Made by a program: the position numbers and the translations under genes. Source: Mantis religiosa (lineage: Eukaryota > Arthropoda > Insecta > Mantodea > Mantidae). From it: 64,000 nucleotides of DNA. Shown here one piece after another: positions 10,575 through 20,930 of the stretch (its first letter is position 1; each line of letters starts with the position of its first letter). Location: NCBI GenBank assembly GCA_030765055.1, contig CM060953.1, forward strand, positions 102,386,963 to 102,450,962, in the 5' to 3' direction. The notes beneath the pieces were generated by a model. The model saw only the letters and a list, made by a program, of their open reading frames with translations, was not told the DNA's origin and made no database searches.

Positions 10575-10616
10575 GAGATTGAAAATGGAGGCGAATGTCT
10601 TTGAAACTAGTCTCTC
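10575..10616 (+). ncRNA. Degenerate hammerhead-like fold, plus arm of the PLE pair
   Basis: Same arrangement as its inverted partner: GAGA (10575-10578), TTGAAAA, extra T (10586), stem II GGAGGC (10587-10592) with GTCTTT (10597-10602, G-U rich), GAAA (10603-10606), ACTAGT (10606-10611), C10612, TCTC (10613-10616). A third copy lies at 62558-62599. Preservation of pairing in three copies argues that the fold belongs to this PLE lineage. Confidence 0.45.
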
Positions 10617-10726
10617 ATAAATATAAATAAGTAAGTGACGAGTATTAATAAACCAACTACAAATAGTTTCTGAGATTAATTTTGACGTCACTGTTACTAA
10701 ATTACTCCAAACACATATAACTATAT

Positions 10727-11301
10727 TGTAACGGGACCTCTGGAGCACCCTGTACCAGCTGCAAACGGAAGGCAGGGGGGAGGACCGCGTTAGCCACACC
10801 TTCTCCTCGTTTGTCTTGCAGTGGTGACAGGCTTGTGGTTAGGGGAAAACATGACTGGTCGCCTGTTTTTCTCTACACCTGTTTCTCGATCTTTCGTTTA
10901 CTGGAACAGTCTCCTGGTCACTAGAAACCGGCGATATTCCGATATAAAGAGGGTTACAGACAGACAGAGTCAGTCAGTTGTTGGTTTGAGTTGGTCAATC
11001 AGTTGGTTAGTGAGTGTGAGCGAGAAGACAGTCGCAGTTCTTGGTGTAAGAGTTAGTCAGTGACGTGTTAATGAACGAAAGGATTGTGCAACGGAAGACT
11101 GTACGAACTGTGTATGAGTATCGGAGTTTATGTAATCGCGAGTACAAGTGAAGTTGTAACGGACGAACGGGATAAATTGTAATTGTGTGCAGCAAGTAAT
11201 TTTGTGTAATTGGCAAGTGTTAAACTGTAAGTCGGTGAAAATAAAGAACATTGTTGAGTGGTGTAATTGGACTTTTTATTCCACGAACCCACAAAGTCAC
11301 A
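10727..11301 (+). mobile_element. Solo LTR (575 bp) inside PLE sequence
   Basis: Begins TGTAACGGGACC and ends AAAGTCACA, so TG...CA, and is flanked by ATAT on both sides (10723-10726 and 11302-11305). It is GC-richer than its surroundings. It has a TATA-like GATATAAAGAGG near 10933 and an AATAAAG polyadenylation signal at 11240. The last 40 bp resemble the 3' end of the LTR at 61806-62183 (AATAAAGAACATT ... CCCACAAAGTCA), so both come from related Gypsy families. No internal sequence remains, as after LTR-LTR recombination. Confidence 0.8.
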
Positions 11302-11780
11302 ATATTGTGCTTTGCACAAAAAAGAATAATCCATCAAATAACAAAATGAAATCAAGCATTTATAGGATTAATTGCTCCAACTGCAACCAAATATATATTG
11401 AACAAATAAAAAGAGACCTAAACACCAGAATGAAAGAGCACACGAGAGCCATAAAACGCAAATAGTAAAATCTGCACTTTTGGTCTCATAATGTTGCAAC
11501 TGCACAAAACAAATAGCAAGCTATCACTATTCCAGCTCCCCCAGACACATGGAAAGACACACATATTAAAGCATAAAAATCACCTTTTAAATTTTGATTT
11601 GTCACCTCTGAACACCCTTTGAAAGTTGACCAATAGATGCCATCACTCCAGATTCCCCAGCTAAGACTGTCAACTGGACATCATATTTTATGTATTTATT
11701 AGTCGGACATTGTTGATGATGTGGACAAGTCCTTAGTCCTTGAAACGTGTTCAGATACCTTTTTTAGTTAGAGATATTTA
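11302..11780 (+). mobile_element. Penelope-like element copy 8 (GIY-YIG region)
   Basis: Continues PLE coding directly after the solo LTR: S-S-I-Y-R-I-N-C-S-N-C-N-Q-I-Y-I (11352-11398), then K-R-D-L-N-T-R-M-K-E-H (11410-11442). The G-I-Y glycine is Ser here and Y-I-G has become Y-I-E, so the nuclease motif is damaged. A stop follows at 11463, then a decayed tail and a 3' hammerhead-like fold. The 5' part is absent. Confidence 0.75.
11711..11753 (+). ncRNA. Hammerhead-like motif in PLE copy 8
   Basis: TTGATGA (11713-11719; the first core C is T), an extra TGT, stem II GGAC (11723-11726) with GTCC (11736-11739), GAAA (11742-11745), near-self-complementary ACGTGT (11745-11750), T11751 as candidate cleavage base, and a two-pair stem I. 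Diverged but recognisable beside the copies at 1899 and 5623. Confidence 0.4.
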
Positions 11781-12928
11781 CTGCTTCTAGTTTCAACTAA
11801 TAACTAATTTCAACATATAATTTAGAAAATACAGATGTATATTGCGATGTTTGGTTCACAAATGTGCTTTGCTATTGTTAATATTTTGTTGTACTTGATA
11901 TACATAAAATAATCTTTACTTCAGATTTCTATGTTCCATTACATTTTATCTACACATATGTACCTAGTTTTAAAATGTACAGCTGATTCTATAAATGCCT
12001 TTGTGCTGTGAGCACCTTTTGAAATTTATTATAATTACATAAATGGAACATGAACTTCTTGAACTTGTTAAAAAGTAAGTAAAGCTAATGAGTGTACTGA
12101 CTTCTAAATATTATGATTACACTTCACTATATATTAAGTCTAGACTTTACCTTATAAAAATTTTTGTTTAAAGTATGCAATAAATTTCCCTTCTGTTTCA
12201 GGTTATTTGAGATGGAATAGCTCATAATGCATAACCATAAAAATTAATATGAAACTTGATATGCAAATTAATCTTTCAAAGATTGTAGGTGCAAAATTAG
12301 CTAATACTTAACATACTTACCATCACATGTAGTGTTTTTGGAAGTGAGATGACTGAGAAAGGAAATGAGAAGACTTACAACATTAAGATGTGAATAAGGC
12401 CACAGTTTCAACTGGTCTTTCATTTCTTTTTAAAAACACCTAAGGAAAATTAATTAGTAATTCTACAAGGGAACACAGCAACAGCAATGATAAGGAGAAA
12501 TTTTCCTATTTTCTTGTTTAAAATAAATGTGTTTAAAACATTGGTACATTCTAACAAATATTCCTCCGTAAAGGGCCCTAAAATGACTAGTATGTTCATA
12601 AATGTTAGCATTAGAGTATTATTATTCATTTATTAAAAATAATTATATCTGAGTGTGTGCAGTAAAATAGTATGCATTACTAAGAATTGAAAGAGTTTTA
12701 CAGAATCATTTTGAAATCAAGTATTTATAAAACCTGGGTTGAATTTTTGTACATAAATAACTATTTCAGTCTCAATCACATTGTAGGAACATAAAGATTA
12801 AATAGTAATATTAGGGATTGTATAAAGTAAGCTCACTATATAGCTACACAGCCATATCATGCAAACTTTCTTTTTTAAATGCTATTATATACCATAAAAT
12901 TGAGTATAAAATTGAAAGAAGCATAGAG
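11781..12928. other. AT-rich DNA, nothing recognised
   Basis: About 1.1 kb with no gene, RNA or named repeat that I can support. Confidence 0.5.
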
Positions 12929-13034
12929 ACAGTGAAGCACAGCTTAGCACAAAAGTGAATCGAGAAGATGTTGACACACTGCTTCACTCACACTGTGAAT
13001 ATTGTGTCAATATCTTCTCAATTCATTTTTGTAA
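12929..13034. repeat. Foldback element with 30-bp arms
   Basis: 12949-12978 pairs with 13003-13032 (about 26 of 30 positions) around a 24-nt centre. Upstream lies ACAGTGAAGCAC (12929-12940), the same motif that starts the foldbacks at 33878 and 37172. It abuts SINE S1 on its right. No hammerhead core is visible in this copy. Confidence 0.6.
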
Positions 13035-13045
13035 TAAAATTAAGA

Positions 13046-13288
13046 GCCCGCCTCGGTAGCGTAGATGGTAGCATGTCTGCCTCACGTTCAAGAGGTCCCG
13101 AGTTCGAATCTCAGTCAGGGTGAGTTATCTGGATAACGTTTTCTTTGGGGTTTTCCCTTATCCTTACAGACGAATGTCAGGTAACTCTAAGCTCCATGGA
13201 CCACGGATGCATTGAGCATCATTTCACCCATTTCATTCATCGTCCGATATGACTAAATGTTGGAGGACATAAATGAAAGAAAAAAAAA
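13046..13288 (+). mobile_element. tRNA-derived SINE, family S1, copy a
   Basis: The tRNA-like head has an A box (TAGCGTAGATGG, 13057-13068) and a B box (GAGTTCGAATC, 13100-13110), the internal RNA polymerase III promoter. An unrelated body ends TTGGAGGACATAAATGAAAG and an A-rich tail at 13280-13288. A second copy lies at 21892-22129, which shows it is a dispersed family. A SINE has no protein and depends on a LINE reverse transcriptase. Confidence 0.8.
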
Positions 13289-13717
13289 TTGAGGTTAAGT
13301 AAACTGAGGCTGAATGAAGTGATAAGTTATAAAACAGGTAAACAATGGTCATGGAAGGTTAAAAACTTTGCAAACAGTGAAAAATTAATATGGCTGTACA
13401 AACTGCAGAAAGGGAAGAGAGATTAGAGTGGGGTTGTTACAGTAGATGAGAAGATTTAAGAAAGTACTGGAAGAAGGATTGGAAAAGTAGCTAGTGAAGT
13501 TAAATATTTGTAATTTGTAAAAGGGATACAGAAAAGGAAAGATGTGCAAGTGAGAAATATAAAAAAGTGAGGTTAAATAAATTTCAGATCCTGTAAAACA
13601 GTATTAAAGAATTAACAATGCTTGTCATGAAAATTAAGTATGTTTAAACAAGTGATAATTAACATGGATAAACAAAAATTTGGCAAATAGCAAAAGCTAG
13701 TCCATTATTGAATAGTA
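13289..13717. other. AT-rich stretch, nothing recognised
   Basis: No gene or repeat that I can support lies between SINE S1a and the Tc1 element. Confidence 0.4.
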
Positions 13718-15383
13718 CAGAGGCCGACATAAGTATTCAAATGTAAAATATCATTTTAAAGCTATGCAGAGTAGGCATACGTAAATAGAACTGATACAAA
13801 ATAAACTTGAGTCATCCATTAAACATATAAGCTCAAATAACAACTGAAACTAATTTGCACTACAAGGAGAAATAAAACGGTTACTTTACATGTGGACATA
13901 AGTATTCAAACAGAGAACAGCTAGTATTTAGTTATCATCCCCTTTCTTTGAATTACTGCTGATGATCGTTTGGGCATTGTCTGTATGTGTTGCTTAGTGA
14001 CTTCAGGGTCCATATTTCTCTACTCTGTTTGAAGAAGTTCTTTCAGATGGTCCTTGCTTCTGATGTGATGTTTCCACACGTGCTCCTCGAGTTCCTTCCA
14101 GATGTTCTCTATAGGATTTAAATCTGGAGATTGGGGCGATGTCTTCAAAGTGTGAGGAGTGTTGTACATGATCCAAAGCCTTACAATTTCAGCAGTATGC
14201 TTCACATCATTGTCCTGCTCGAAGTAATAATCATGCCCTAAACCCAGCTTCTCTGCATTCTTTCTAAGATTGTTTTCAAGAATCCTCTTGTATTCAAATG
14301 TGTCTATGAATCCATCTATGAACACCAGTTCCCCAAAGCCAGATGAAGCTATACAGCCCCATACAATCACAATACTGCCACCATGTTTCACTGTAGCTAA
14401 CATGTTCTTAGGTTCCCATTCTGTATTTGGCAGTCTCCATATTTTAAGACGTCCATCACTCTTGTATAAGCAGAATTTGCTCTCGTCCGTCCAGAAAACC
14501 TTATCCCAGAATTCTGTTGGTTCCACCACATACTGTTTAGCAAATTCTACACGCTTTTTCTTATTCACCTTATTAACATATCGTTTCTTCCTAGAAATGC
14601 GGGCATTGTACCCAGTACTACTTAGCACCCGTTCAACTGTTCTGGTGTGAACCACAGTGCCAGAATATTGCTCAAGGCATCCTCTAATCTCAGATGCAGT
14701 GACCCTTGGATTCTGCTTCCCCATTTTTCATTATTTGCCTCCTGTCTCTTGTAGTGAGTTTAGAAGGACTGCCATTTCTAGGTTTATTTACTTCTGCTTC
14801 CCCATTTTTCATTATTTGCCTCCTGTCTCTTGTAGTGAGTTTAGAAGGACTGCCATTTCTAGGTTTATTTACAACAGTATTTCTCTGTTTGAAGCGCTGA
14901 ATTATGCAGAACACTGTAGTTTTGCTTCTGTTAATGGTTTTGGCAATTTCAGAGAGAGATTTGTTTTGTTTTTACATATTTATCACGATATTCCTCTCTG
15001 CCACTGTTGTCTACTTACCTTTAAGTCCCATATTACCTGTGAATTCACAACGGTTGAATAACTTTGAGCACACTGTCTCGAGGCACAGCATAAACACAAC
15101 TGCTATGTGGTAGAGGCCTGTAGGTTACGTCCAACCACCTTTCTCTCTGTTCGATTGGGTATATTCGAATACTTATGTCTTCCAATAAGAGGGACAGTAG
15201 AATAAATGCAGTACAGATTGTGTAATAAATGCATGCAAAGTGATATTTTAAGTATTGTTTCTGAGACACAAAAGGTTAATGTTTACAAGTTTAACAATTC
15301 AATGCTGCCAAGTAAATATACCAGTATTTATAGTACGTGCAATGTTACATGTTATATTATTTGAATACTTCTGTCAGCCTCTG
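13718..15383 (-). mobile_element. Complete Tc1-type transposon with double terminal repeats
   Basis: The ends are CAGAGGCCGACATAAGTATT at 13718 and its near complement ending ...CAGCCTCTG at 15383, flanked by TA on both sides (13716-13717, 15384-15385), the Tc1/mariner target duplication. The sequence GACATAAGTATTC recurs inside each end (13893-13905, and inverted at 15165-15179), giving the paired direct repeats (IR/DR) to which Tc1 transposase binds. It carries one minus-strand transposase gene. The 1.67 kb length is usual for Tc1. Confidence 0.9.
14020..15031 (-). pseudogene. Tc1 transposase, frameshifted, with an internal 27-codon duplication
   Basis: DNA transposase that binds the terminal repeats and cuts at TA. 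The likely start is ATG at 15029-15031. The N-terminal helix-turn-helix (K-S-L-S-E-I-A-K-T-I-N-R-S-K-T-T-V) and the second DNA-binding region (P-R-N-G-S-P-S-K-L-T-T-R-D-R-R-Q) are followed by an intact catalytic part at 14020-14724. That part has W-T-D-E-S-K-F (first Asp), E-Q-D-N-D-V-K-H-T (second Asp) and S-P-D-L-N-P-I-E-N-I-W (Glu), the DD34E triad. Breaks: stops near the start, a one-base frameshift at about 14720, and an exact 81-bp tandem duplication (14711-14791 and 14792-14872) that repeats the second DNA-binding segment in frame. It stops at 14020. The catalytic triad is intact but the protein is not. Confidence 0.85.
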
Positions 15384-15471
15384 TATGTAGAAAACAGTTA
15401 ATATTAAAAGAGGCAAACACAAATCAAGTATGAAATTATATTGAAGGGCTGCCCTAATAGCAAAAGGGCCA

Positions 15472-16828
15472 ATAATGATGAATAAAGAGATCCCTGGTTT
15501 ATTATACGCGGATGATTTAACGGTAGGAGCAATTTCTGTAATAGGTCTACAAAAATCAATTGAGGCAATTCATAGGTTTTGCGCCGACTGGGGACTAAGA
15601 ATAAACAGCAAAAAATGAAAAAGTAATGGTATTTAAAAGAGGATCGATACTTAGGAAAGGAGAGGAATGGTTCATAGGAGATCAAAAGGTAGAAGTGGTA
15701 AACAAGTATGACTATTTAGGTGTAAGGAGTGTAGCAATGGAGGATGGGCTGCACAAGCCAGAGAGGTGATAGCTAATGGCAGGGTGGCAACGTCAGGGGT
15801 AAGAATATGTAAACATAAACTGGAGATGTCAGTTAGATGGTTAGAAAGAATGTATGAAGTGGTCGTTGAAGCCAGAACAATGTATGCAGTGGAGATGTGG
15901 GGCACCAAATGTACGGATTGTTTTGTAAAGAACTACTAGGGCTGCTAAAATCGGCACCAAGAGAAGTGGCATTACTAGAACTAGATAATACAAAAAGGAG
16001 GGGAATAATAATAGAGAGAATATTGAAATTCTGGCATAAGTGTATTAAAGGGCAGAAAGGGGAATTATTGAATCTGTGCATGAAGCAACAGAAAAGCATT
16101 AAAAATACAAATAGCTGGTGGTCGGAATTGGAAAGAATGGTATTGAAGATAGGCATGGGAGATCTATGGAGAGCAGAGGGGATAAATTATAGCAGTTTTT
16201 GGAACGAAGTGAGAACTAGAGTACAAGATATAGATAGGCAAGAGATATGAGAAAGTATAGAAGAAAAGAAATCTTTGAAATTTTATAAGCAATTAAAGAA
16301 GGAATGGTAGGGAAAAATATATAGATCAATGTGGCAAAACTGGAAGAGAAGGCATGGCATGGTTGAGAGTAGAAATATTATACTTAAAAGGGTTGAGAAG
16401 TAATGAGGCAGGCATATGCAAATTTTGTGGAGACGAAGAGAGTGCTGTTCATTACCTATCAGGTAATGTAAGGAGTTAACAAATTACAGGAGAAAAATTT
16501 GGGATACGAAATGGGAGTGTAAGTAAAGAGATATTGGCAGTACACATGATAACAGGGATGGGAGAAAAGAAAAATAGATGTATAGAAGAGTTCTTATATA
16601 GGATAAGAGAAAAGTGGATTAGGATAAAAGAAGCAAAGGCAAGAAGAAATGACATCAAGCTGCTCAGGAAAACCGAAGGCTTTATAGCCAGGGGACCTGA
16701 GACAGCAAGTAAATCTTAGGGTCAGCAATTCCATGTATTTGTACAGGAGATATAATACAGCATGGTCAATGTTAAATTTTACTTTTCTGAAATTATAATG
16801 GAAACTGTACAAATAAATAAACATCAAA
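15472..16828 (+). mobile_element. 5'-truncated non-LTR retrotransposon fragment with 17-bp TSD
   Basis: The frame starts just before the RT active site G-L-L-Y-A-D-D (15497-15518). It continues through R-I-N-S-K-K (15598-15616), then frameshifts. A second part encodes the C-terminal domain (15897-16250). A remnant C-K-F-C-G-D-E-E ... H motif (16417-16455) looks like the Cys/His finger of many LINE C-termini. The insertion is bounded by TAATAGCAAAAGGGCCA at 15455-15471 and again at 16829-16845. That perfect 17-bp direct repeat is a target-site duplication from target-primed reverse transcription. The right end is A-rich (AAATAAATAAACATCAAA). The clade is uncertain. Confidence 0.8.
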
Positions 16829-16924
16829 TAATAGCAAAAGGGCCAGGGCTAGCTCAGGGTAGCCCAATATGTATTTGTTTTAAATGATATCATTATAAAC
16901 AGTAAATATTATTTTAGTTAATTG

Positions 16925-17090
16925 ATGGAAATTAATCATTTCTTCACACTAGCCGTATATAAGGCTAAGGTTTTTGATGGATAGAGTCAACATGAAAAAT
17001 TCAATGCCATGGCCGGGATTTGAACCAGGAGATCCATGGTTCAAATCCCGGCCATGGCATTGAATTTTTAGATTGACTCTATCCAATAAA
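16925..17090. repeat. S2 foldback, short hairpin form
   Basis: 16979-17027 and 17037-17084 form a nearly perfect inverted repeat of about 48 bp with a 9-nt loop. Each arm holds the S2 B-box half (GGTTCAAATCCCGG). To the left is the inverted S2 tail (complement of CGGCTAGTGTGAAAGAA). It lacks the A-box halves present in the 22.3-kb copy. Confidence 0.8.
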
Positions 17091-17263
17091 TGTTATGTTT
17101 TTAGTTTTTTTACATTTACATTTTTGCTACAATAAGCACATCTTGTATGCTTGTATCTATGAATATATTATAGAAATCATCCAAAATTAATCAGCATTGC
17201 TGCAGTAGCACAACTGTTGATGTCAATAATTTAAAACACCATTGGATTACATATACTGCATAC

Positions 17264-17358
17264 CTGTATTGTTGCCACATGCACATCACTTCTAGCTACA
17301 GCCTGATTGGTGCTGATGACAATTTGATATCCATTTGCTGTGACTGAGTTTAATAACG
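17264..17358 (-). CDS. NCLN: Nicalin internal exon (downstream of the 22992-23139 exon)
   Basis: The minus-strand exon is bounded by an acceptor (TTTATTGCAG) and a donor (CAG|GTATGC). It starts by completing a split Ala codon (G|CG) left by the upstream exon, then encodes 31 residues beginning L-L-N-S-V-T-A-N-G-Y-Q-I-V and ending V-A-T-I-Q. In vertebrate nicalin the matching segment, as I recall it, is L-L-x-T-A-T-A-N-G-F-Q-M-V, with the same join after Ala-Ala-Glu. Nicalin is an ER membrane protein of the aminopeptidase-like fold that works with NOMO and TMEM147 at the translocon (BOS complex). This part belongs to the lumenal domain. The next exon was not found between here and position 1, so it probably lies outside the window or in a very long intron. 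Confidence 0.85.
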
Positions 17359-18239
17359 CTGCAATAAACAATACAGAATTAAAAAATCATATTTTACAAA
17401 CTACACAATTTGACTTACACTGCACTCTAGGTTTACCGTGAAACATTGGCATAGCAACAATCACCACAACCCTCACAATGTGCTAAAATCCTAACCAAAA
17501 GGGCCTCTAAAGGCTTGAGACACTTTTTTGCATGTTTAGACCACACAAGTAGCATCCTGTTTTAAAACTACAAATTTAGGGAAAAAATAGTTTTTCTGGA
17601 ATTCCAGGAGTATTGAGATATATGACAACATTGCAAATTCTGTAATACTGTACTAGCCAAAATGATAACATTGTACAAACAAAGGAAGCATTGGTCAGAA
17701 ATATTTTCTTCATTTTTACTGAATTTATTAATCAACAGTCAATGTCTAATCCCAATGTTCCTTGGGCCAATATGATGTATTAGTGACAGTGTTAAGCACA
17801 GGAGTGAGAGAACATTAAAAATACCTTATTTTAACTGTGAAAATTATGTTCACCATAAAACTTTAATTTCATAAGCTGAATACTCCTTTTTATTAATATG
17901 CCAAGTAAGTGTAGTGAAGCAATAAACAAAACTGAAGAAGGGGAGGCATTGTTATAAAGCTTCCAAATATTTGACATTTTGCATAACTAAAAGAGGAGGA
18001 TGAAGTCTTTCAACAGAAACTACAGAAAATGAAAACTATGCAAATGGTGGCATACCTGAAATTGTTCATTCCATTAATTTTGTGGGCAAGTACATAACAA
18101 AGGAACATAACATTAGTTTTCCCACAGGTTCTATTGACAGTGAAGATAAAGTTAATAAACTGTGAAAACAGCACTACTCTTCCCCAAACTTTTATTTTTC
18201 AAATGGATATTGAAAATGATTTATATATTTAACTTTTAA
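17359..18239. other. Nicalin intron sequence, nothing else recognised
   Basis: AT-rich DNA inside the intron between the two nicalin exons; no element recognised. Confidence 0.5.
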
Positions 18240-18690
18240 GAACATCAGTGATCAAGGTCATCTTCATAAAGGAACAAAGGTATGGAGACAAATTTAACAA
18301 CAAAAGTGGAAACATTTTAAGAAGGGGGAGAAGTACTAATAATCAGGAAAATATTGTCTGTAAAAGGAGAAAATACTGTAAGAAATATAGGTGGATTATC
18401 TGGAGAAAGTCGGAGAAAAATAGTTAAAATTGATTACGAATAACTAATATATAATGTTAGAGAAATGGGAACTAGGGATGAAAGAGAACAGAGGGTCACC
18501 AATACACGGAAAACCAGGGTTTGGGTGTATTGAGACTAAAATTTAGGGCAAGCAGGTAGGAAGTGTGTATCGGATGTGAACAAGAAGTTTGTCATTATAT
18601 GCTAGGAATGTGTAAATAAAAATGCATTAATGAATGTATGTATACTGAAAGATGAGAAATACATATTCTATTCTATTCTGTTTAAGGAAT
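18240..18690 (+). mobile_element. Possible LINE 3' remnant
   Basis: Around 18540-18620 the sequence reads, with a frameshift, C-x-x-C-E-Q-E-V-C-H-Y-M-L-G-M-C, like the C-terminal Cys/His motif of many LINE proteins. It ends shortly after in TATTCTATTCTATTCTG (18668-18681), resembling a LINE tail repeat. Weakly supported. Confidence 0.35.
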
Positions 18691-19344
18691 CATAAATAAT
18701 TTAAAGAAGCATACAATGAGTTAAGGCCCCTGCAACTGCAGATTCTTTATTAGAGATGAAAAATATATACGTTTCTCATCTGCAAATTATTTTAAAATGA
18801 CACATGGCAAAATGCAAATTAATGATCCCGTTATTTAGAAAATTAAGCAGTGTACATTGTGAATCTTGTTGGCTCTTTACATACAGGAGCTTATTCATCT
18901 TTATTCATCAAAGATTAATGAATTAAAATTAGTTGAGATGCAGAAAAAAGTGGAACATGTAAGAGCTCAATATCACATGCAATCACATACTTCATAATAT
19001 ATAATTTAACTTGTTTTAAATTACTTATAAGGCCAATAGAACTTTTGCTAACCTTAAAAATCTATGTGACCTTTCAAGAACACAGAGAAAAACTAGGACA
19101 ACTAAGACAGGACAATTTCTTGCCATTATTGAACTTCTTTGACAATACATTCCCATTTTGTCTTTATTAATGAATGAGAAACCAAAAACTTAAGTCCCCA
19201 AAATAAAACATTAACTCATTTAGATGTTATCTCCATAAAAAGCAAAAGAGATAATTACAGACAACATGGCGGCCTGCTCCTTTTTTCCTAATATTGGATA
19301 CTATCCAAGATATAATGAAATATGACTGGATCTGAATAGGTAGT
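18691..19344. other. Intronic AT-rich DNA, nothing recognised
   Basis: No feature that I can support. Confidence 0.4.
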
Positions 19345-19442
19345 CAAATTGAGAAATTCAATGCCATAGCCAGAATTTGAACCATGGATCTTCTGGAATC
19401 CATGGTTGATCTTAACCACTGAATTACTATGGCCAACATGCC
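19345..19442 (-). repeat. S2 tRNA-like repeat fragment
   Basis: Minus-strand S2 copy: AATTCAATGCCATAGCCAG, then the B-box complement TTTGAACCATGG, and CTATGGCCAACATG at the A-box end. It has a small internal palindrome (ATGGATC ... GATCCATGG-like) at 19382-19410. Confidence 0.65.
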
Positions 19443-20044
19443 ATTAAATTATCACCTGCACACAGCAAGCGTGGAAGAACGATTAATTTCCAGAAACATT
19501 ACCAGTTTAGTTTAATGTGCAATACACCTTAATAAAAGAGAATATGAATAACATACCTTTAGATCTAAGAATATGAAAACTTTGTTGGATTTTGTTAGAG
19601 TTGGGGATGAAAATATGCAGAAAATAGGTTCACAGTTTTAAAAGGAATTATTACACAACATTGTAGAGGTCAAAATTAAGTTGGAGCAAAAGTGATGAGT
19701 GGAGATACAAAGGGTGCAAGAGCAGAACAAAAGAACTGGAGTTAATTGCCAGAGAAAAAAAAAATCTTAAGGAAAAACCCCCCAACCCTCGAAAGATTAT
19801 GTTCAACAAGAACACCTTCATGGTTCCATCCATTTCTATTATTGAGATATCATGAGGACTTTAAGCAGTATAAGAGAAGTCTCTAAAAATTTATATGAGC
19901 ATAATGAGGAATCTTTTTGAAAGAAACTGAAACTTATGACTTTATGGCTCAGATGATAGTACAAAACAAATATGTTGTTGTTTTCAAATGCAAGGCTTTG
20001 GCAATGAAGCCATTATCTCTCTTTATGCTACTTAGTACAAAACA

Positions 20045-20330
20045 AATATTACAAACTGTCACCTAATGAACACATACAGAAAGTTAAAAACTACTGGGAA
20101 GAACATTTACTTTACTCAACAATTTAGAAATTGCTTTTACCAAGTAAAACAAGACATTGAAGAAATGGCAAATACATGGGGAATCAAATATTATTTTGAA
20201 GGCAACGCAATTAAACACAAGGAAGGTTTTGATAAATTATGCGAGGATGAAAGGCTGGGTGATCCTGAACAGTATTTCAAAGCTAATCTATTCTATAGTT
20301 ATTTAGGGATTGTGTTAAGTAAATAACTGT
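20045..20330 (+). pseudogene. hAT-type transposase fragment (plus strand)
   Basis: An open stretch of 86 codons (20066-20326) carries I-E-E-M-A-N-T-W-G-I-K, then D-P-E-Q-Y-F-K-A-N-L-F-Y-S-Y-L. By recall this resembles the segment of ZMYM/DUF4371-type hAT transposases where A-x-E-L-x-I-x-P precedes D-P-x-x-x-F-K-V-N-F-F. No catalytic residues are included. The frame ends at 20324 and I see no continuation. Confidence 0.45.
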
Positions 20331-20479
20331 ATCGTTAAATTTAAAGGGAGTCGATTAATGACACTAAACAACACTTACTTTTTGATTTCACTTCTTAAAG
20401 ACTTGTTATACAACACTGTTTTCAACACTTCCAAGAAAGGAATGGTAACTGACTCATGTTTAAAAGCATGAGGACCATC

Positions 20480-20930
20480 ACCCAAAAGTTCGGGTACTTT
20501 TAATCCAATATAATAGTGGACAGTAGTCACAGTGAACTTCATTCAATTGCTGTAAAACATTTAGTGAGCTATCCAAATGATATTTCACCGGAATTTCTTC
20601 ACTATGATCCATAAGACACTTCAGAGCAATAGCAAAGATATGAAAAAATAGAGAGGTGAAAGTGTTAGCAGACCTATCTTTATAAACAATTCCATCATTT
20701 TATTAGTGTGCTGATGCCTCAGTAGCATTGAAATTTTTATAAATCCTGTGACTTTCTCTCTGCTTCAGTAGAAAAGACTTTCTTTTTCAAAACTGAAGTT
20801 CAATAAGAACTTCATTAAGAACACCAGACAGTTTGATGATGTAGGTGCATATATCTTTCCATAGTACATGGTTCAGGAACTGGAACTCGCTGAGTGCATC
20901 AGTCACCCCTTAATTACCTCATCTACTACA
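20480..20930 (-). pseudogene. hAT-type transposase fragment (minus strand)
   Basis: Read on the minus strand from about 20910: V-T-D-A-L-S-E-F-Q-F-L-N-H-V-L-W-K-D-I, then L-S-G-V-L-N-E-V-L-I-E-L and K-Q-R-E-S-H-R-I-Y-K-N-F. This resembles the part just upstream of the segment preserved on the plus strand at 20066. Several stops and a frameshift interrupt it. The two pieces lie convergent, which suggests an inverted remnant of one hAT family. No terminal repeats were found. Confidence 0.45.

Larger units (their letters stand above)
9955..10726. mobile_element. Head-to-head inverted pair of PLE 3' ends
   Basis: 10001-10297 (minus) and 10299-10604 (plus) encode nearly the same C-terminal PLE segment in opposite directions. 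Each starts K-Q-E-D-K-S-A-V-A-F-H-F-W-N-E-N-H and runs to the M-N-F-E-[IM]-P-P block and a Q-rich, Glu/Arg-rich tail. The join at about 10297-10320 falls inside the K-E-H-F-R-N-S-K-L-K-Q segment of the nuclease. Both arms continue into pseudo-LTR sequence with ACTAGTCTCTC and the AATAAACCAAC repeat. The plus arm ends in the TTTTGACGTCACTGTTACTA block at 10679-10698. Coding identity between arms is high, so the inversion is fairly young. Confidence 0.85.

Noticed and set aside
10518..10799. 93-codon minus-strand frame
   Set aside because: Antisense of the PLE tail and solo LTR; no independent support.
13046..13121. Functional tRNA gene
   Set aside because: Acceptor stem does not close and a SINE body follows; a second copy exists at 21892.
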